Source: Marinobacter changyiensis (lineage in GTDB: Bacteria; Pseudomonadota; Gammaproteobacteria; Pseudomonadales; Oleiphilaceae). From it: a stretch of DNA of 64,000 bases. The stretch is taken from assembly GCF_009193265.1 (NCBI RefSeq), contig NZ_VZZZ01000001.1, forward strand, positions 620,001 to 684,000, given 5' to 3'. The notes below the pieces were generated by a model. It saw nothing but the letters and a program-made list of their open reading frames with translations, had not been told where the DNA came from and ran no database searches. The position numbers were made by a program, and so were the translations under genes. Position 1 is the first letter of the stretch; each line of letters begins with the position of its first letter. Below are positions 38,877 through 49,637 of the stretch, piece by piece.

Positions 38877-41027
38877 TTATTTACCGGTCAGGCGTTCCAA
38901 TAACACTGCCTGGGACGCATAGCGTTCCTGGTCCGGGGCCGGCTGATTCTGAACGTAACTGCCGTCCGGCTGCAACACCCAGCTCTGGCAATTATCCCGC
39001 AGGTAGGCATCGAGATCGTCACGCACCCGCGCAGCAAGATCGCGGTCCTCAATGGGAAACGCCACCTCGACACGATTGACCAGGTTTCTCACCATGGCAT
39101 CGGCGCTGGAGCAGAACACTTCGGTTTTGCCGTTGTTGGCAAAATAGTAAACCCGGGTGTGCTCGAGAAACCGCCCGATGATCGAGCGCACATGGATATT
39201 TTCGGACAAGCCCGGGATTCCCGGTCGCAAACAGCAAATGCCCCGGATGATCAGATCAATACGCGCACCGGCCTGGGAGGCGCGATACAGGGCCTGCATG
39301 ACGTCCGGATCGGTCAGGGCGTTAATCTTGAAGATAATGTGTCCTTTGGCACCCAAACCCGCTTCGCGCTCGATCAGCTCAATCAGGCGACGATGCAGCG
39401 TAAACGGCGCATGAAACAGCTTCTTGATTTTCAGGGCTTTGCCCATACCGGTCAGCTGCTGAAACAGCTTGTTGACGTCGTCCCCCAGGGCGTCGTCACA
39501 GGACAGCAGACTGTAATCGGTGTACAGCCGAGCGTTCCCGGCATGATAGTTTCCGGTACCCAAATGCACGTACCGTTTGAGTTTGCCTTCCTCACGCCGC
39601 ACGATCAGGATCATCTTGGCGTGGGTTTTATAACCGACAACGCCATACACCACGATCACCCCGGACTCCTGCAGACGACTCGCCAGCTCCAGGTTTTCGG
39701 CCTCATCAAAGCGCGCCCTTAGCTCGATAACTGCGGTGACCTCCTTGCCACGGCGGGCAGCGTCCATCAAGGCCTCAACGATTTCGGAGTCGGCACCGGT
39801 GCGATAAAGCGTCTGGCGGATAGCCAGAACCTGAGGGTCTTTGGCTGCCTGGCGGAGGAAGTCGATTACCGGCGTGAAGCTCTCAAAGGGATGCAGCAAC
39901 AACACCGGTTGCTGACGGATAGCATCAAAAATCAGTTCTTTGTTACGAATCAGTTTGGGTACGGACGCCGAATAACCGGGGTAACTGAGATCCGGACGGT
40001 CAACCAGGCCCACCAGAGCCATCAGCCGGTTCAGGTTCACCGGTCCATGGACCTTGTAGAGATCACGCTCGGTAAGACCAAACTCCCGCAGCAAAAACTG
40101 GATCAATTCTTCCGGACAGTTATCCGCGACCTCGAGCCGCACGCCATCGCCGAAGCGCCGGCTCAGTAACTCACCGCGCAGCGCCGAAGCCAGGTCCTCA
40201 AGGTCGTCCTCAAGCTCAAGGTCGGCGTTCCGTGTCAGGCGGAACTGATAGCAACCCTTGATTTCCATGCCGGGGAACAACTCATCCGTGTGAGCGTGGA
40301 TCATTGAGGACAGGAACACCAGGTTGTCGCCGCCGTTGCAGACATTGTCAGGCAACCTGACCAGTCGCGGCAACGAGCGCGGGGCTGGCACAATGGCCAT
40401 GCCGGTTTCCCGGCCGAACGCATCCTTGCCGTCCAGCTCGACAATAAAGTTAAGGCTCTTGTTGACCAGTCTCGGGAACGGATGCGAGGGGTCGAGACCA
40501 ATGGGATTCACCACCGGCAGAATTTCGTCCTCAAAGTACCGCTGCACCCACTCTGTCTGTGCCGGCGTCCAGTCACGACGACGCACAAAGTGGATGTTCT
40601 CCCGCTCCATGGCCGGAATCAGGATGTTGTTCAGGATATCGTATTGCTGGTAGATATAAGTGTGCGCCACCCGGCTGATTTCATTGAGCAATTGCTCAGG
40701 CAACATGCCATCAGGGCCAACACTCTCACGACCATATTTCATCTGTTGGCGCAGGCCCGCCACCCGGATCTCAAAAAACTCGTCCATATTACTGCTGAAA
40801 ATGCAGCAGAAAATCAGCCGGTTGATCAGTGGATGACTTTCATCCAGAGCCTGCTGCAGAACCCGGTTATGGAACTGGATATGACTCAGCTCGCGGTTGA
40901 AATAATGCTCGCTGGCGGCAGGGTCGAGCGGCGGAAGTATCTCCGGAATGCCAGACTCTGGCTCTGAGCCGGTTTCGGTCAGTTCGTTTGCGGATTTCAG
41001 TATGTTGGCAGAGTCCGTATTCATCAC
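38877..41027 (-). CDS. ppk1: Polyphosphate kinase 1
   Basis: A 716-residue kinase reversibly making polyphosphate from ATP. The PPK1 domains run in order: N-terminal helical domain (YFNRELSHIQFHNRVL near 42-57), middle domain, and two PLD-like catalytic domains. The phosphorylated histidine is in YKTHAKMI near residue 450, with the second conserved His in FLEHTRVYYF near 620. The gene lies just after hemB on the same strand, as in Pseudomonas, where ppk and hemB are adjacent. Together with phoBR and the phosphate permease it ties this window to phosphate storage. Confidence 0.97.
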   Translation of the reverse strand: MMNTDSANILKSANELTETGSEPESGIPEILPPLDPAASEHYFNRELSHIQFHNRVLQQALDESHPLINRLIFCCIFSSNMDEFFEIRVAGLRQQMKYGRESVGPDGMLPEQLLNEISRVAHTYIYQQYDILNNILIPAMERENIHFVRRRDWTPAQTEWVQRYFEDEILPVVNPIGLDPSHPFPRLVNKSLNFIVELDGKDAFGRETGMAIVPAPRSLPRLVRLPDNVCNGGDNLVFLSSMIHAHTDELFPGMEIKGCYQFRLTRNADLELEDDLEDLASALRGELLSRRFGDGVRLEVADNCPEELIQFLLREFGLTERDLYKVHGPVNLNRLMALVGLVDRPDLSYPGYSASVPKLIRNKELIFDAIRQQPVLLLHPFESFTPVIDFLRQAAKDPQVLAIRQTLYRTGADSEIVEALMDAARRGKEVTAVIELRARFDEAENLELASRLQESGVIVVYGVVGYKTHAKMILIVRREEGKLKRYVHLGTGNYHAGNARLYTDYSLLSCDDALGDDVNKLFQQLTGMGKALKIKKLFHAPFTLHRRLIELIEREAGLGAKGHIIFKINALTDPDVMQALYRASQAGARIDLIIRGICCLRPGIPGLSENIHVRSIIGRFLEHTRVYYFANNGKTEVFCSSADAMVRNLVNRVEVAFPIEDRDLAARVRDDLDAYLRDNCQSWVLQPDGSYVQNQPAPDQERYASQAVLLERLTGK

Positions 41028-41045
41028 TCGAATGTCCTTGCTGTA

Positions 41046-42374
<1,329 letters not shown>

Positions 42375-42596
42375 CTAGAGCGAACGGTTATTGAAACCGA
42401 TATCCACTTTGCGGGGCGTGTCAGTACGGAACATAGTATCCACTTCCACTATTTTTCCGCCCTGACTGAGGAACGCTTCCATATCCGCTGCCAACTGAGC
42501 CCTGATCCGGGCCCGACCGGCAATAGAATGGGTATCGTCCCCATCGGACACCCAGTTACTGGAACTTTCCAGATTGCTTTCGTCGAATTCACTCAT
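42375..42596 (-). CDS. Small acidic protein resembling the C-terminal part of the RNA polymerase-binding regulator SutA
   Basis: A 73-residue protein (MSEFDESNLESS start). The frame is open 13 codons further up, but the ATG at 42596 fits better. The N-terminal half is acidic and probably disordered. The C-terminal half has the pattern RIRAQLAADMEAFLSQGG then KIVEVD, followed by a basic-polar tail. This resembles the RNA polymerase-binding region of Pseudomonas SutA, a slow-growth regulator whose core also ends with a FLS-GGK-V pattern. The assignment is by memory of that pattern and is uncertain. The very acidic N-terminal domain of SutA is much shorter here. Confidence 0.55.
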   Translation of the reverse strand: MSEFDESNLESSSNWVSDGDDTHSIAGRARIRAQLAADMEAFLSQGGKIVEVDTMFRTDTPRKVDIGFNNRSL

Positions 42597-42846
42597 GGTT
42601 TTACCCCCCATCAGCGAAGACAATGCCACGAGCACATTCCGTCTATGGGGACGGCTGGCCCTGTCTCGACGATGAATGATCGAGCATCATCGTCTTGGCG
42701 TCTTTATAATCCGGTTTCGATGACAGCGCCATTTCTGGCCAACAGTTATTTTGTAATTTTTTGTAACAGTGCCGACTGTATCGACCCTTAAGTCGCCAAA
42801 CTGGCCTCATAGAGCTTGCTCAACACAATTGACACAAAGAATGAAT

Positions 42847-42857
42847 AGTGATTCACT
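42847..42857. promoter_or_regulatory. Short palindrome ahead of the TetR-aidB operon
   Basis: AGTGATTCACT is a perfect 11-bp inverted repeat (single central base), 18 bp before the regulator's ATG. Its position suggests an autoregulatory operator for the TetR protein, but the outer flanks are only partly symmetric and the repeat is short enough to arise by chance. Confidence 0.35.
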
Positions 42858-42875
42858 TATTAAACGGGAGTCGGC

Positions 42876-43508
42876 ATGGCGTATCGCGAAACGGAAAAAA
42901 TGCGCAATCGCAAATCTGAGGCCAGAAAGCGCATTTTTCAATGTGCTTTCCAGTGCGTTATGAAAGGAGGCTTCCGCAATGCACAGATAACACACGTAGC
43001 TCAGGCTGCAGGGGTCGCCACCGGTACGATATACCGCTACTTCGATTCCAAAGAAGAGCTGTTCGCTGAAATTTTCCGAAGCGCCACCCAGCGGGAAGTT
43101 GACAAAGTCGCCGAGGCGCTGGCGACCGAAGGCAACGCCGTTACCCGTCTGGAAGCGGCTTTGCGTCAGTTTGCCGAGCGCGCGCTCCGGGGTCCCACCA
43201 TGGCCTGGTCACTGATCGCAGAGCCGGTTGACCCGAAAGTAGAAGCGGAGCGCATACTCTACCGTCAGGCCTACGCCCGACATTTTGAACAAGCCATACG
43301 CGACGGTATTGAAGAGGGCTCGATACCACCGCAGGAAGCCCGTCAGAGCAGTACCTGTCTGGTGGGCGCCATCGCCGAAAGTCTGGTTGGCCCACTGTCA
43401 CCGGCGCAGGCGGAATCGGATCAAACCAACAGCCCCGAGCACCAGCAACCGCTGGTCGACTCAATTGTCTGCTTTTGCATACAGGGGTTGACTGGCACCC
43501 GGAGGTAA
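42876..43508 (+). CDS. TetR/AcrR family transcriptional regulator
   Basis: A 210-residue regulator. The N-terminal helix-turn-helix (EARKRIFQCAFQCVMKGG, then ITHVAQAAGVATGTIYRYF) is clear at residues 15-60; the C-terminal ligand domain is helical. Its stop lies 2 bp before the aidB ATG and the two share a strand. Acyl-CoA or fatty-acid derived ligands are common for TetR proteins next to acyl-CoA dehydrogenases, so control of aidB is likely but inferred. A palindrome upstream may be its operator. Confidence 0.92.
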   Translation: MAYRETEKMRNRKSEARKRIFQCAFQCVMKGGFRNAQITHVAQAAGVATGTIYRYFDSKEELFAEIFRSATQREVDKVAEALATEGNAVTRLEAALRQFAERALRGPTMAWSLIAEPVDPKVEAERILYRQAYARHFEQAIRDGIEEGSIPPQEARQSSTCLVGAIAESLVGPLSPAQAESDQTNSPEHQQPLVDSIVCFCIQGLTGTRR

Positions 43509-43510
43509 CC

Positions 43511-45214
43511 ATGAATGCCCATCAGCCCAAGCCAGATGCAATGAACGACGACCATGGCGTTGATCCCTACCTGGCGGTCACCCATGAAGTGGTTAACCAG
43601 CCTCCTGCATTGGAAAATTACAACCTGTTCGAGCAAGACAGGGCGCTCCAGGAAGGCATCGGGCGGGAGGGCGCAACCTGGGCGACCGCCGATCTGGCCG
43701 CTTTTGGCAATCTGGCCGGTGCCAGGGCTACCATCGAGCTTGGCTTCCGAGCGAATGAAAACAAACCGGTCTTTCATACCCACGACCGGTTTGGTCACCG
43801 CATTGACCAGGTCGAGTTCCATCCGGCCTACCATCAGCTCATGACCATTGCCATGGAAAACGGGCTCCATAGCAGCCCCTGGACCCATCCTGGCGCCGGA
43901 GCCCATGTGGCACGGGCAGCCAAGTATTATATGCATTCACAGGTCGAGGCCGGTCATGGCTGCCCCATCACCATGACTTTTGCTGCCATACCCTCCATTA
44001 AAAGACAGCCGGAGCTGGCGGCAAAATGGTCGGACAAGATACTCGCCAACCATTATGATCCGCGTAACGTGCCGGACAGCGAGAAATCCTCGGTCACGAT
44101 TGGCATGGCAATGACCGAAAAACAGGGCGGCACCGACGTCAGGGCCAACAGCACCCGGGCTTATCCAATGGCCCAGGGGGGCTCCGACCAGGCCTATGAA
44201 CTGGTCGGCCACAAATGGTTTGTATCAGCGCCCATGTGTGATGCTTTCCTGGTTCTTGCCCAGGCGCCGGGCGGCTTATCATGCTTTCTGATGCCCCGCT
44301 GGCGCCCGGACGGCAGCAAGAACCCGTGGCAGATCCAACGGCTGAAAAACAAGATGGGCAATGCCTCCAATGCCTCCAGCGAAGTGGAACTGCGGGGGGC
44401 GCTGGCCTGGATGGTCGGCGAGGAAGGCCGCGGAGTTCCCACCATCATCGAGATGGTCGCGATGACCCGGTTTGACTGCATGATTGGCAGCTCCGGCGGC
44501 CTGCGGCAAGCTACCGCACAGGCGCTGCACCACTGTCGTCATCGCCAGGTCTTCGGACGTAATCTCAATGACCAGCCGTTGATGCAGAACGTGCTTGCCG
44601 ACCTGGCCCTGGAGAGCGAAGCGGCGCTGGCCTATACCCTGCGCATCGCCCGTGCGCTGGACAACCAGCACCTGGAACATGAACGCCTGCTGGCACGACT
44701 GGCGACGCCGGTCGGCAAATACTGGATCTGCAAACGGGTGCCGAACCACGCGTATGAGGCCATGGAATGCATCGGTGGCAGCGGCGTCATGGAAGACTGC
44801 ATCATGCCCAGGCTGTTCCGCGAATCCCCGGTCAATGCGATCTGGGAAGGCAGCGGCAACGTTCAATGCCTGGACACCCTGCGAGCACTGAATAAGGAAC
44901 CCGAGGTGCTGGCGGCATTCTTCACGGAAGTCAGGGAGGCCCGGGGCAGCGATACCCGGTTCGACCGTTTCCTGGCGACGCTTGAACAGGACTTTACCGA
45001 TACCGACCAGATCGAGTACCGCGCCCGCAACATGGTCGACCGACTCGCGCTGGCGATGCAGGCCTCCCTGCTCATCCGGCATTCCACCCCTGCCGTTGCC
45101 GACGGGTTCTGTGCCTCGCGACTGGCACAACACGGGGGGCTGAACTACGGCAACCTGCCAGCGGGAACCGATGCCCGCTCCATCATCGAACGGGCAACCC
45201 CTATCGTAAACTGA
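43511..45214 (+). CDS. aidB: Acyl-CoA dehydrogenase, AidB-like
   Basis: A 567-residue FAD protein of the AidB branch, longer than usual acyl-CoA dehydrogenases by its C-terminal domain. GMAMTEKQGGTDVRANST near residue 197 and MTRFDCMIGSSGG near 318 match E. coli AidB closely, as do MECIGGSGVMEDC and AIWEGSGN near 440. AidB protects DNA during alkylation stress and has weak isovaleryl-CoA dehydrogenase activity. GGAGGT lies right before the ATG at 43511; an upstream in-frame ATG at 43475 falls inside the TetR gene and is not used. A fatty-acid role is possible. Confidence 0.92.
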   Translation: MNAHQPKPDAMNDDHGVDPYLAVTHEVVNQPPALENYNLFEQDRALQEGIGREGATWATADLAAFGNLAGARATIELGFRANENKPVFHTHDRFGHRIDQVEFHPAYHQLMTIAMENGLHSSPWTHPGAGAHVARAAKYYMHSQVEAGHGCPITMTFAAIPSIKRQPELAAKWSDKILANHYDPRNVPDSEKSSVTIGMAMTEKQGGTDVRANSTRAYPMAQGGSDQAYELVGHKWFVSAPMCDAFLVLAQAPGGLSCFLMPRWRPDGSKNPWQIQRLKNKMGNASNASSEVELRGALAWMVGEEGRGVPTIIEMVAMTRFDCMIGSSGGLRQATAQALHHCRHRQVFGRNLNDQPLMQNVLADLALESEAALAYTLRIARALDNQHLEHERLLARLATPVGKYWICKRVPNHAYEAMECIGGSGVMEDCIMPRLFRESPVNAIWEGSGNVQCLDTLRALNKEPEVLAAFFTEVREARGSDTRFDRFLATLEQDFTDTDQIEYRARNMVDRLALAMQASLLIRHSTPAVADGFCASRLAQHGGLNYGNLPAGTDARSIIERATPIVN

Positions 45215-45294
45215 AATCCGTAGTAGACTGATGGAACACTCCTGCGGCGGTCGGACAGGCTCCCTGATCCGACCCCGAACCGGAAGGCGGCATC

Positions 45295-45633
45295 ATGTCC
45301 GACGCACTCAGACGACTACTCGACACACCCACACCAGGCCCGACAATTACGCCACATGTGGGTGTACTCACCCTTCACTTCCAGCTTTATGGCTGTGCCG
45401 ACCTCAAGGCCAAGCGCAGAGTCTTCACGCCCCTGCGGGCGGTTTGGGGCAAAGAGCCCGACCTGGCTGTTGCTGAAACCGCTGACATCGAAGCACTGGA
45501 TTGCGCCACCTGGACCATAGCCGTTCTGGGTACCTCGTCCCAACAAATCCAGCAGCGGCTGGATCTGGTTGAAAAGGCCATTGCGGAACGCATCGACGCA
45601 CCGGTGCTGGATGTACAGCGGGAAATACTCTGA
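45295..45633 (+). CDS. DUF503 family protein
   Basis: A 112-residue protein. After about 22 residues of variable N-terminus it shows the compact alpha-beta pattern of DUF503 (YlxP-like): VGVLTLHFQLYGC, LKAKRRV, then VAETAD and IAVLGTSS. YlxP is a ribosome-associated protein often found by rbfA in Firmicutes; the role in proteobacteria is unknown. The gene follows aidB by 80 bp on the same strand and precedes the decarboxylase gene by about 190 bp. Confidence 0.8.
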   Translation: MSDALRRLLDTPTPGPTITPHVGVLTLHFQLYGCADLKAKRRVFTPLRAVWGKEPDLAVAETADIEALDCATWTIAVLGTSSQQIQQRLDLVEKAIAERIDAPVLDVQREIL

Positions 45634-45827
45634 CGTGCAGCCACACCAGAGACCCGCTCGCCTGGTGGCAGTTACCTGACTGACGCCGTATACTACGCGG
45701 CCCCGATTGCTGGAATCATGGAACAGGATTTCATCGAGTCAGGAATTCTTTCTTCCTGAATGTTACCGTTGGAGTCACGGGAAATGACCCCTGCGGCATA
45801 CCACCGACAGTAAAGTGCGTGGCGCAT

Positions 45828-47504
45828 ATGACTGGCAAGAAGAAATCCGCTCAAGCCTCCGTTGAGACAATGTACCGCGTCTTCACGGTGCCAGAAGCCC
45901 CAGACTCTACCCTGAGCCGGGTGGACCAGGATATTTCGCGCAATCTGGCGGGCTTTCTGCAGGAACATATTGTCGCGGTCGAACGCGACCTGAGTGAGGT
46001 TGAAAAGAACTTCGCCGATTCCGCCGTGCCCGAAAAACCCATCTTTGTGTCTGAGCAGGCCCAGTTCCTGCTCGACAAGCTGGTAGCCAACTCGGTTCAC
46101 ACGGCGTCTCCGAGCTTCATCGGTCACATGACGTCGGCGCTGCCCTACTTCATGCTACCGCTGTCAAAAATCATGATTGCGCTTAACCAGAACCTGGTCA
46201 AAACCGAGACCTCCAAAGCCTTTACGCCCATGGAGCGTCAGGTTCTGGGCATGATTCACCGTCTCGTGTACCAGCAGGATGGTGCCTTCTATCGCAAATG
46301 GATGCACGACCCCCGCCACGCACTTGGCGCCATGTGCTCAGGGGGCACCGTCGCCAATCTGACGGCGCTCTGGGTGGCTCGCAACCACGCCTTCCCGGCA
46401 GAAGGCAGTTTCCGGGGCCTGCATCAGGAAGGCCTGTTCCGTGCACTCAAATACTACGGTTACGAGGGCGCTGCTATTGTGGTGTCGCGCCGTGGTCACT
46501 ATTCCCTGCGCAAGGCTGCCGACGTGTTGGGGCTGGGTCGCGATTGTCTGGTAGCCGTTGATACCGATAACGACAACCGGATCGACACCGATGCCTTGCG
46601 TGACAAGTGCCTGGCATTGCAGAAACAGAAAATCAAGGTAATGGCTATTTGTGGTATTGCTGGCACGACGGAAACCGGCAACATCGACCCTCTTGATGCC
46701 ATGGCGGATATTGCCCGGGAGTTCGGTGCCCATTTTCATGTGGATGCCGCCTGGGGCGGGCCAACCCTGTTTTCGCGCCAGCACAAGCAGCTGATGAAGG
46801 GTATTGAAAAGGCCGATTCCGTGACTTTTGACGCCCATAAGCAACTGTATGTGCCCATGGGAGTGGGCCTGGTCGTCTTCCGGGACCCGGCGTTGGCAAG
46901 TGCGGTTGAGCATCACGCCCAATACATCATCCGGAAAGGCTCCAGGGACCTGGGTAGCACGACCCTTGAGGGCTCACGACCCGGAATGGCCATGCTGATC
47001 CATTCGGGCCTGAAGATTCTGGCGCGGGAAGGGTATGAAATATTGATTGACCTGGGCATCGACAAAGCCCGGAGCTTTGCGGAGATGATTGATAACCATC
47101 CGGATTTTGAGCTGATCACCCGGCCCGAACTGAACATACTCACCTATCGCTATTGTCCGGATATTGTCCGCCAGGCGCTGGCGGTGGCGAACCCACAGCA
47201 GACAGAACGCCTTAACACCAGCCTGAACCGGATCACCAAGTTTATCCAGAAAACCCAGCGGGAGCACGGCAAGGCCTTTGTTTCAAGGACCCGGCTCGAG
47301 CCTGCCGGCTACCATCACTTTCCCTGCATCGTGTTTCGGGTGGTCCTGGCCAATCCGCTGACGACCACAGACATCCTCCGGGATATCCTGCTGGAGCAGC
47401 AGGAACTGGCAGGCGAGGAAAATATCAGGGATGAGATCGAGATACTCAATCAGCAGGCCCGGGCAACCCTCACCGAACATCACTCGAAGATTCGCCAGGC
47501 TTAG
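45828..47504 (+). CDS. panP: PLP-dependent aspartate 1-decarboxylase (PanP-type)
   Basis: A 558-residue group II decarboxylase that forms beta-alanine from aspartate for pantothenate in bacteria lacking PanD. It closely follows Vibrio PanP, including FTVPEAPDSTLSRVD near the start, PSFIGHMTSALPYF near 90-103, and the PLP lysine in TFDAHKQLYVPMG near 340. The glutamate decarboxylase family is related, so GABA production cannot be excluded. I use the ATG at 45828; an in-frame GTG lies 9 bp upstream. With coaBC and coaD here, much of the coenzyme A route is covered. Confidence 0.88.
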   Translation: MTGKKKSAQASVETMYRVFTVPEAPDSTLSRVDQDISRNLAGFLQEHIVAVERDLSEVEKNFADSAVPEKPIFVSEQAQFLLDKLVANSVHTASPSFIGHMTSALPYFMLPLSKIMIALNQNLVKTETSKAFTPMERQVLGMIHRLVYQQDGAFYRKWMHDPRHALGAMCSGGTVANLTALWVARNHAFPAEGSFRGLHQEGLFRALKYYGYEGAAIVVSRRGHYSLRKAADVLGLGRDCLVAVDTDNDNRIDTDALRDKCLALQKQKIKVMAICGIAGTTETGNIDPLDAMADIAREFGAHFHVDAAWGGPTLFSRQHKQLMKGIEKADSVTFDAHKQLYVPMGVGLVVFRDPALASAVEHHAQYIIRKGSRDLGSTTLEGSRPGMAMLIHSGLKILAREGYEILIDLGIDKARSFAEMIDNHPDFELITRPELNILTYRYCPDIVRQALAVANPQQTERLNTSLNRITKFIQKTQREHGKAFVSRTRLEPAGYHHFPCIVFRVVLANPLTTTDILRDILLEQQELAGEENIRDEIEILNQQARATLTEHHSKIRQA

Positions 47505-47767
47505 TAGAGCGCTTCCTCGTCATCAAGCACGTCGTGCAGGATTTCCAGAAACATGCGGTCCGCCTCGCTCCAGCTTTCAGGGATACGGACCGTCGTGTTG
47601 GCGCCGATTTCCCGCGCTATAAGTTCATCCGCATTGGGTTGGTTACGGTGTTTTCTGGCAATATCGACACACTTCACTGCAATGGTCGGGTCACTCAACA
47701 CTTTCTTGATAAAGACCTTTAATTCGTCAATCACTTTCGCCTGGCGGCTTTCTGATGCACTGCTCAT
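47501..47767 (-). CDS. Small conserved-looking protein of unknown function
   Basis: An 88-residue, mostly helical, charged protein ending in the acidic stretch DVLDDEEALY. I recognise no domain. It lies between panP (convergent, overlapping the stop region by 4 bp) and the phosphate permease gene, both on other transcription units or with a 95-bp gap. Codon usage looks typical of the neighbours, which makes a real gene likely. No signal sequence or membrane segment is seen. Confidence 0.6.
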   Translation of the reverse strand: MSSASESRQAKVIDELKVFIKKVLSDPTIAVKCVDIARKHRNQPNADELIAREIGANTTVRIPESWSEADRMFLEILHDVLDDEEALY

Positions 47768-47862
47768 CCTGGACTCCCGGCATGGTTCTGTGTGGGCAGC
47801 ACCGCGCTGCTCACTATTTGTCTAGTATGACGGATTCAACGCCATCGCGACCAGCCCTGCAA

Positions 47863-49425
47863 TCAGAGCAACAGGCCTCGCAGCGTGAAAAACAGCAGCG
47901 CCGCCATAGAAGCCGACGCCGGCACGGTGATGACCCAGGCCGCAATGATGCGTATCAGATGTGAGCGTTTGACCAGTTCTTCACGGTAGATCTTTTTCAG
48001 GCGTTTGCGCTCGGACTTGGACAGCGGAAGCTCTCCTTTATTCTTCCGCGCCTTCTTCAGCAAAGCTTCCATCTCTTCCACCGAGGCGTTTCGGAAATCG
48101 TCCAGAAAAGGCTGCAGGCGCTGCAGATCCGCTTCATCGTGCTTTTCGATAATGCTGTGAATCTGGGTTGCGTAGTTGGACTTGAGATACTCGCGCAGGA
48201 AACCGACACCAAACACACCGCCGATGGCGATATGGGTTGAACTTACGGGCAGGCCGAGCTGCGACGCGATGATCACTGTCAATGCGGCGGACAGCGCAAT
48301 ACAGAAAGCGCGGGTTTTATCCAGCTCTGTGATCTCGCTGCCCACGGTTTTAATCAACCTCGGGCCAAACAGCATCAGGCCCACACCTAGGCCAAGCGCA
48401 CCCACCATCATGACCCAGAATGGAATGCTGGCAGACGTGACCACAGCGCCGGCGCTCAGGGCATCGTTGATCGCCGCCAACGGACCGATGGCGTTTGCAA
48501 CATCGTTTGCGCCATGGGCGAAGCTGAGCAGGGCAGCCGCAAAGATCAGCGGCCAGGTGAACAGGCTGTTCACCCCATCCGGATTATTCTCCATGGTGGC
48601 CGCTTTGCGCCCCACCAACGTGCGCATCAGCAGAAAAACCACCGCCGCCACCGCGAGACCGACCAGAGAGGCACCCAGAAAATCTACTTTAACCAGTTTT
48701 TTGACACCCTTGATCATCAGATAGGTGCCAAAAGCCCAGGCCATGATGCTTACCAGCCAAGGCACGAAGGTGCGGGCCGAAGCGATCAGGTCCTGACGGT
48801 ACAATACCGTTTTTTTGATGATAAACAGAAAAAGTGCGGCGAACACACCACCCAACACCGGGGATATCACCCAGCTCGCAACAATTGCTGTCATCACACC
48901 CCAGTCAGCAATGCCCCAGCCACCTGCGGCAATACCCGCACCCAACACCCCGCCGACGATGGAGTGCGTGGTTGAAACCGGCGCGCCCATCCAGGTGGCC
49001 AGATTCAGCCATAGGGCGCCAGCGAGCAGAGCTGCGGTCATCAGCCAGACAAAACTGGCGGTGTCGGGCACCCGATCCGCCGCAATGATGCCACCCTTGA
49101 TGGTCGACACCACGTCGCCGCCGGCAATAATGGCACCACCGGCTTCAAAGACAGCAGCCAATAGCACCGCCGCGCCCAGCGACAAGGCACCGGAACCCAC
49201 CGCCGGCCCCACATTGTTGGCCACATCATTGGCACCAATGTTGATTGCCATGTAACCACCGATCACGGCTGCGGCCATCAGCAGCAAGCTGCCCGGTGTG
49301 CCGGCACTGATTTGCCCCACATACAACCAGACTCCCAGCAGAAACAGCAGACAAATGCCGAGCCGGAAGCGTTCAGTAGAGGAACTGGTGAGAGCCTTAT
49401 CGAAGAAACCGGTGGTCTTTGCCAT
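47863..49425 (-). CDS. Inorganic phosphate transporter, PiT family
   Basis: A 520-residue inner-membrane permease with about ten to twelve hydrophobic segments. Both repeats carry the family signature: GANDVANNVGPAVGSG near residue 65 and GANDVANAIGPLA near 312. An extended hydrophilic C-terminal-proximal loop, rich in Lys and Asp (LKKARKNKGELPLSKSERK), is followed by a last segment. It is predicted to move phosphate with H+ or Na+. A CTGTCAT half-box lies 50 bp upstream but on the opposite strand orientation, so I do not claim PhoB control. Confidence 0.93.
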   Translation of the reverse strand: MAKTTGFFDKALTSSSTERFRLGICLLFLLGVWLYVGQISAGTPGSLLLMAAAVIGGYMAINIGANDVANNVGPAVGSGALSLGAAVLLAAVFEAGGAIIAGGDVVSTIKGGIIAADRVPDTASFVWLMTAALLAGALWLNLATWMGAPVSTTHSIVGGVLGAGIAAGGWGIADWGVMTAIVASWVISPVLGGVFAALFLFIIKKTVLYRQDLIASARTFVPWLVSIMAWAFGTYLMIKGVKKLVKVDFLGASLVGLAVAAVVFLLMRTLVGRKAATMENNPDGVNSLFTWPLIFAAALLSFAHGANDVANAIGPLAAINDALSAGAVVTSASIPFWVMMVGALGLGVGLMLFGPRLIKTVGSEITELDKTRAFCIALSAALTVIIASQLGLPVSSTHIAIGGVFGVGFLREYLKSNYATQIHSIIEKHDEADLQRLQPFLDDFRNASVEEMEALLKKARKNKGELPLSKSERKRLKKIYREELVKRSHLIRIIAAWVITVPASASMAALLFFTLRGLLL

Positions 49426-49637
49426 ATCAGATCAACGCTCGCTCAGGGGTATTTGAGGGCGTCACTATAGGATTTCTGTCATAAAAATGGAATGCTGCCG
49501 TCACATTCCGCTGACCGGTTCAGAAGCCCATCGCTGGCAAGGGCGGTTTCGGTCCGCGACATCACGCGGATATACTTGAGCAGGCCTGGCGCGGTGGCTA
49601 CTATGTGCGCACTTATTCGACAGGCACGAGGGCGAGC

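Noticed and set aside
44279..45133. 284-residue antisense ORF inside aidB
   Set aside because: It is a mirror frame of a strongly conserved gene on the + strand; its sequence has no protein-like features. The same holds for other long antisense frames, e.g. 34045-34908, 13521-14387 and 22490-23356.
47501..49425. Link of the 88-residue protein with phosphate transport
   Set aside because: PiT permeases are often paired with a PhoU-like DUF47 protein, but this one is too short and shows no such motif; it is kept as unknown.
49471..49490. Pho box upstream of the phosphate permease
   Set aside because: CTGTCAT is present, but the second repeat 11 bp later does not match and the orientation is away from the gene.
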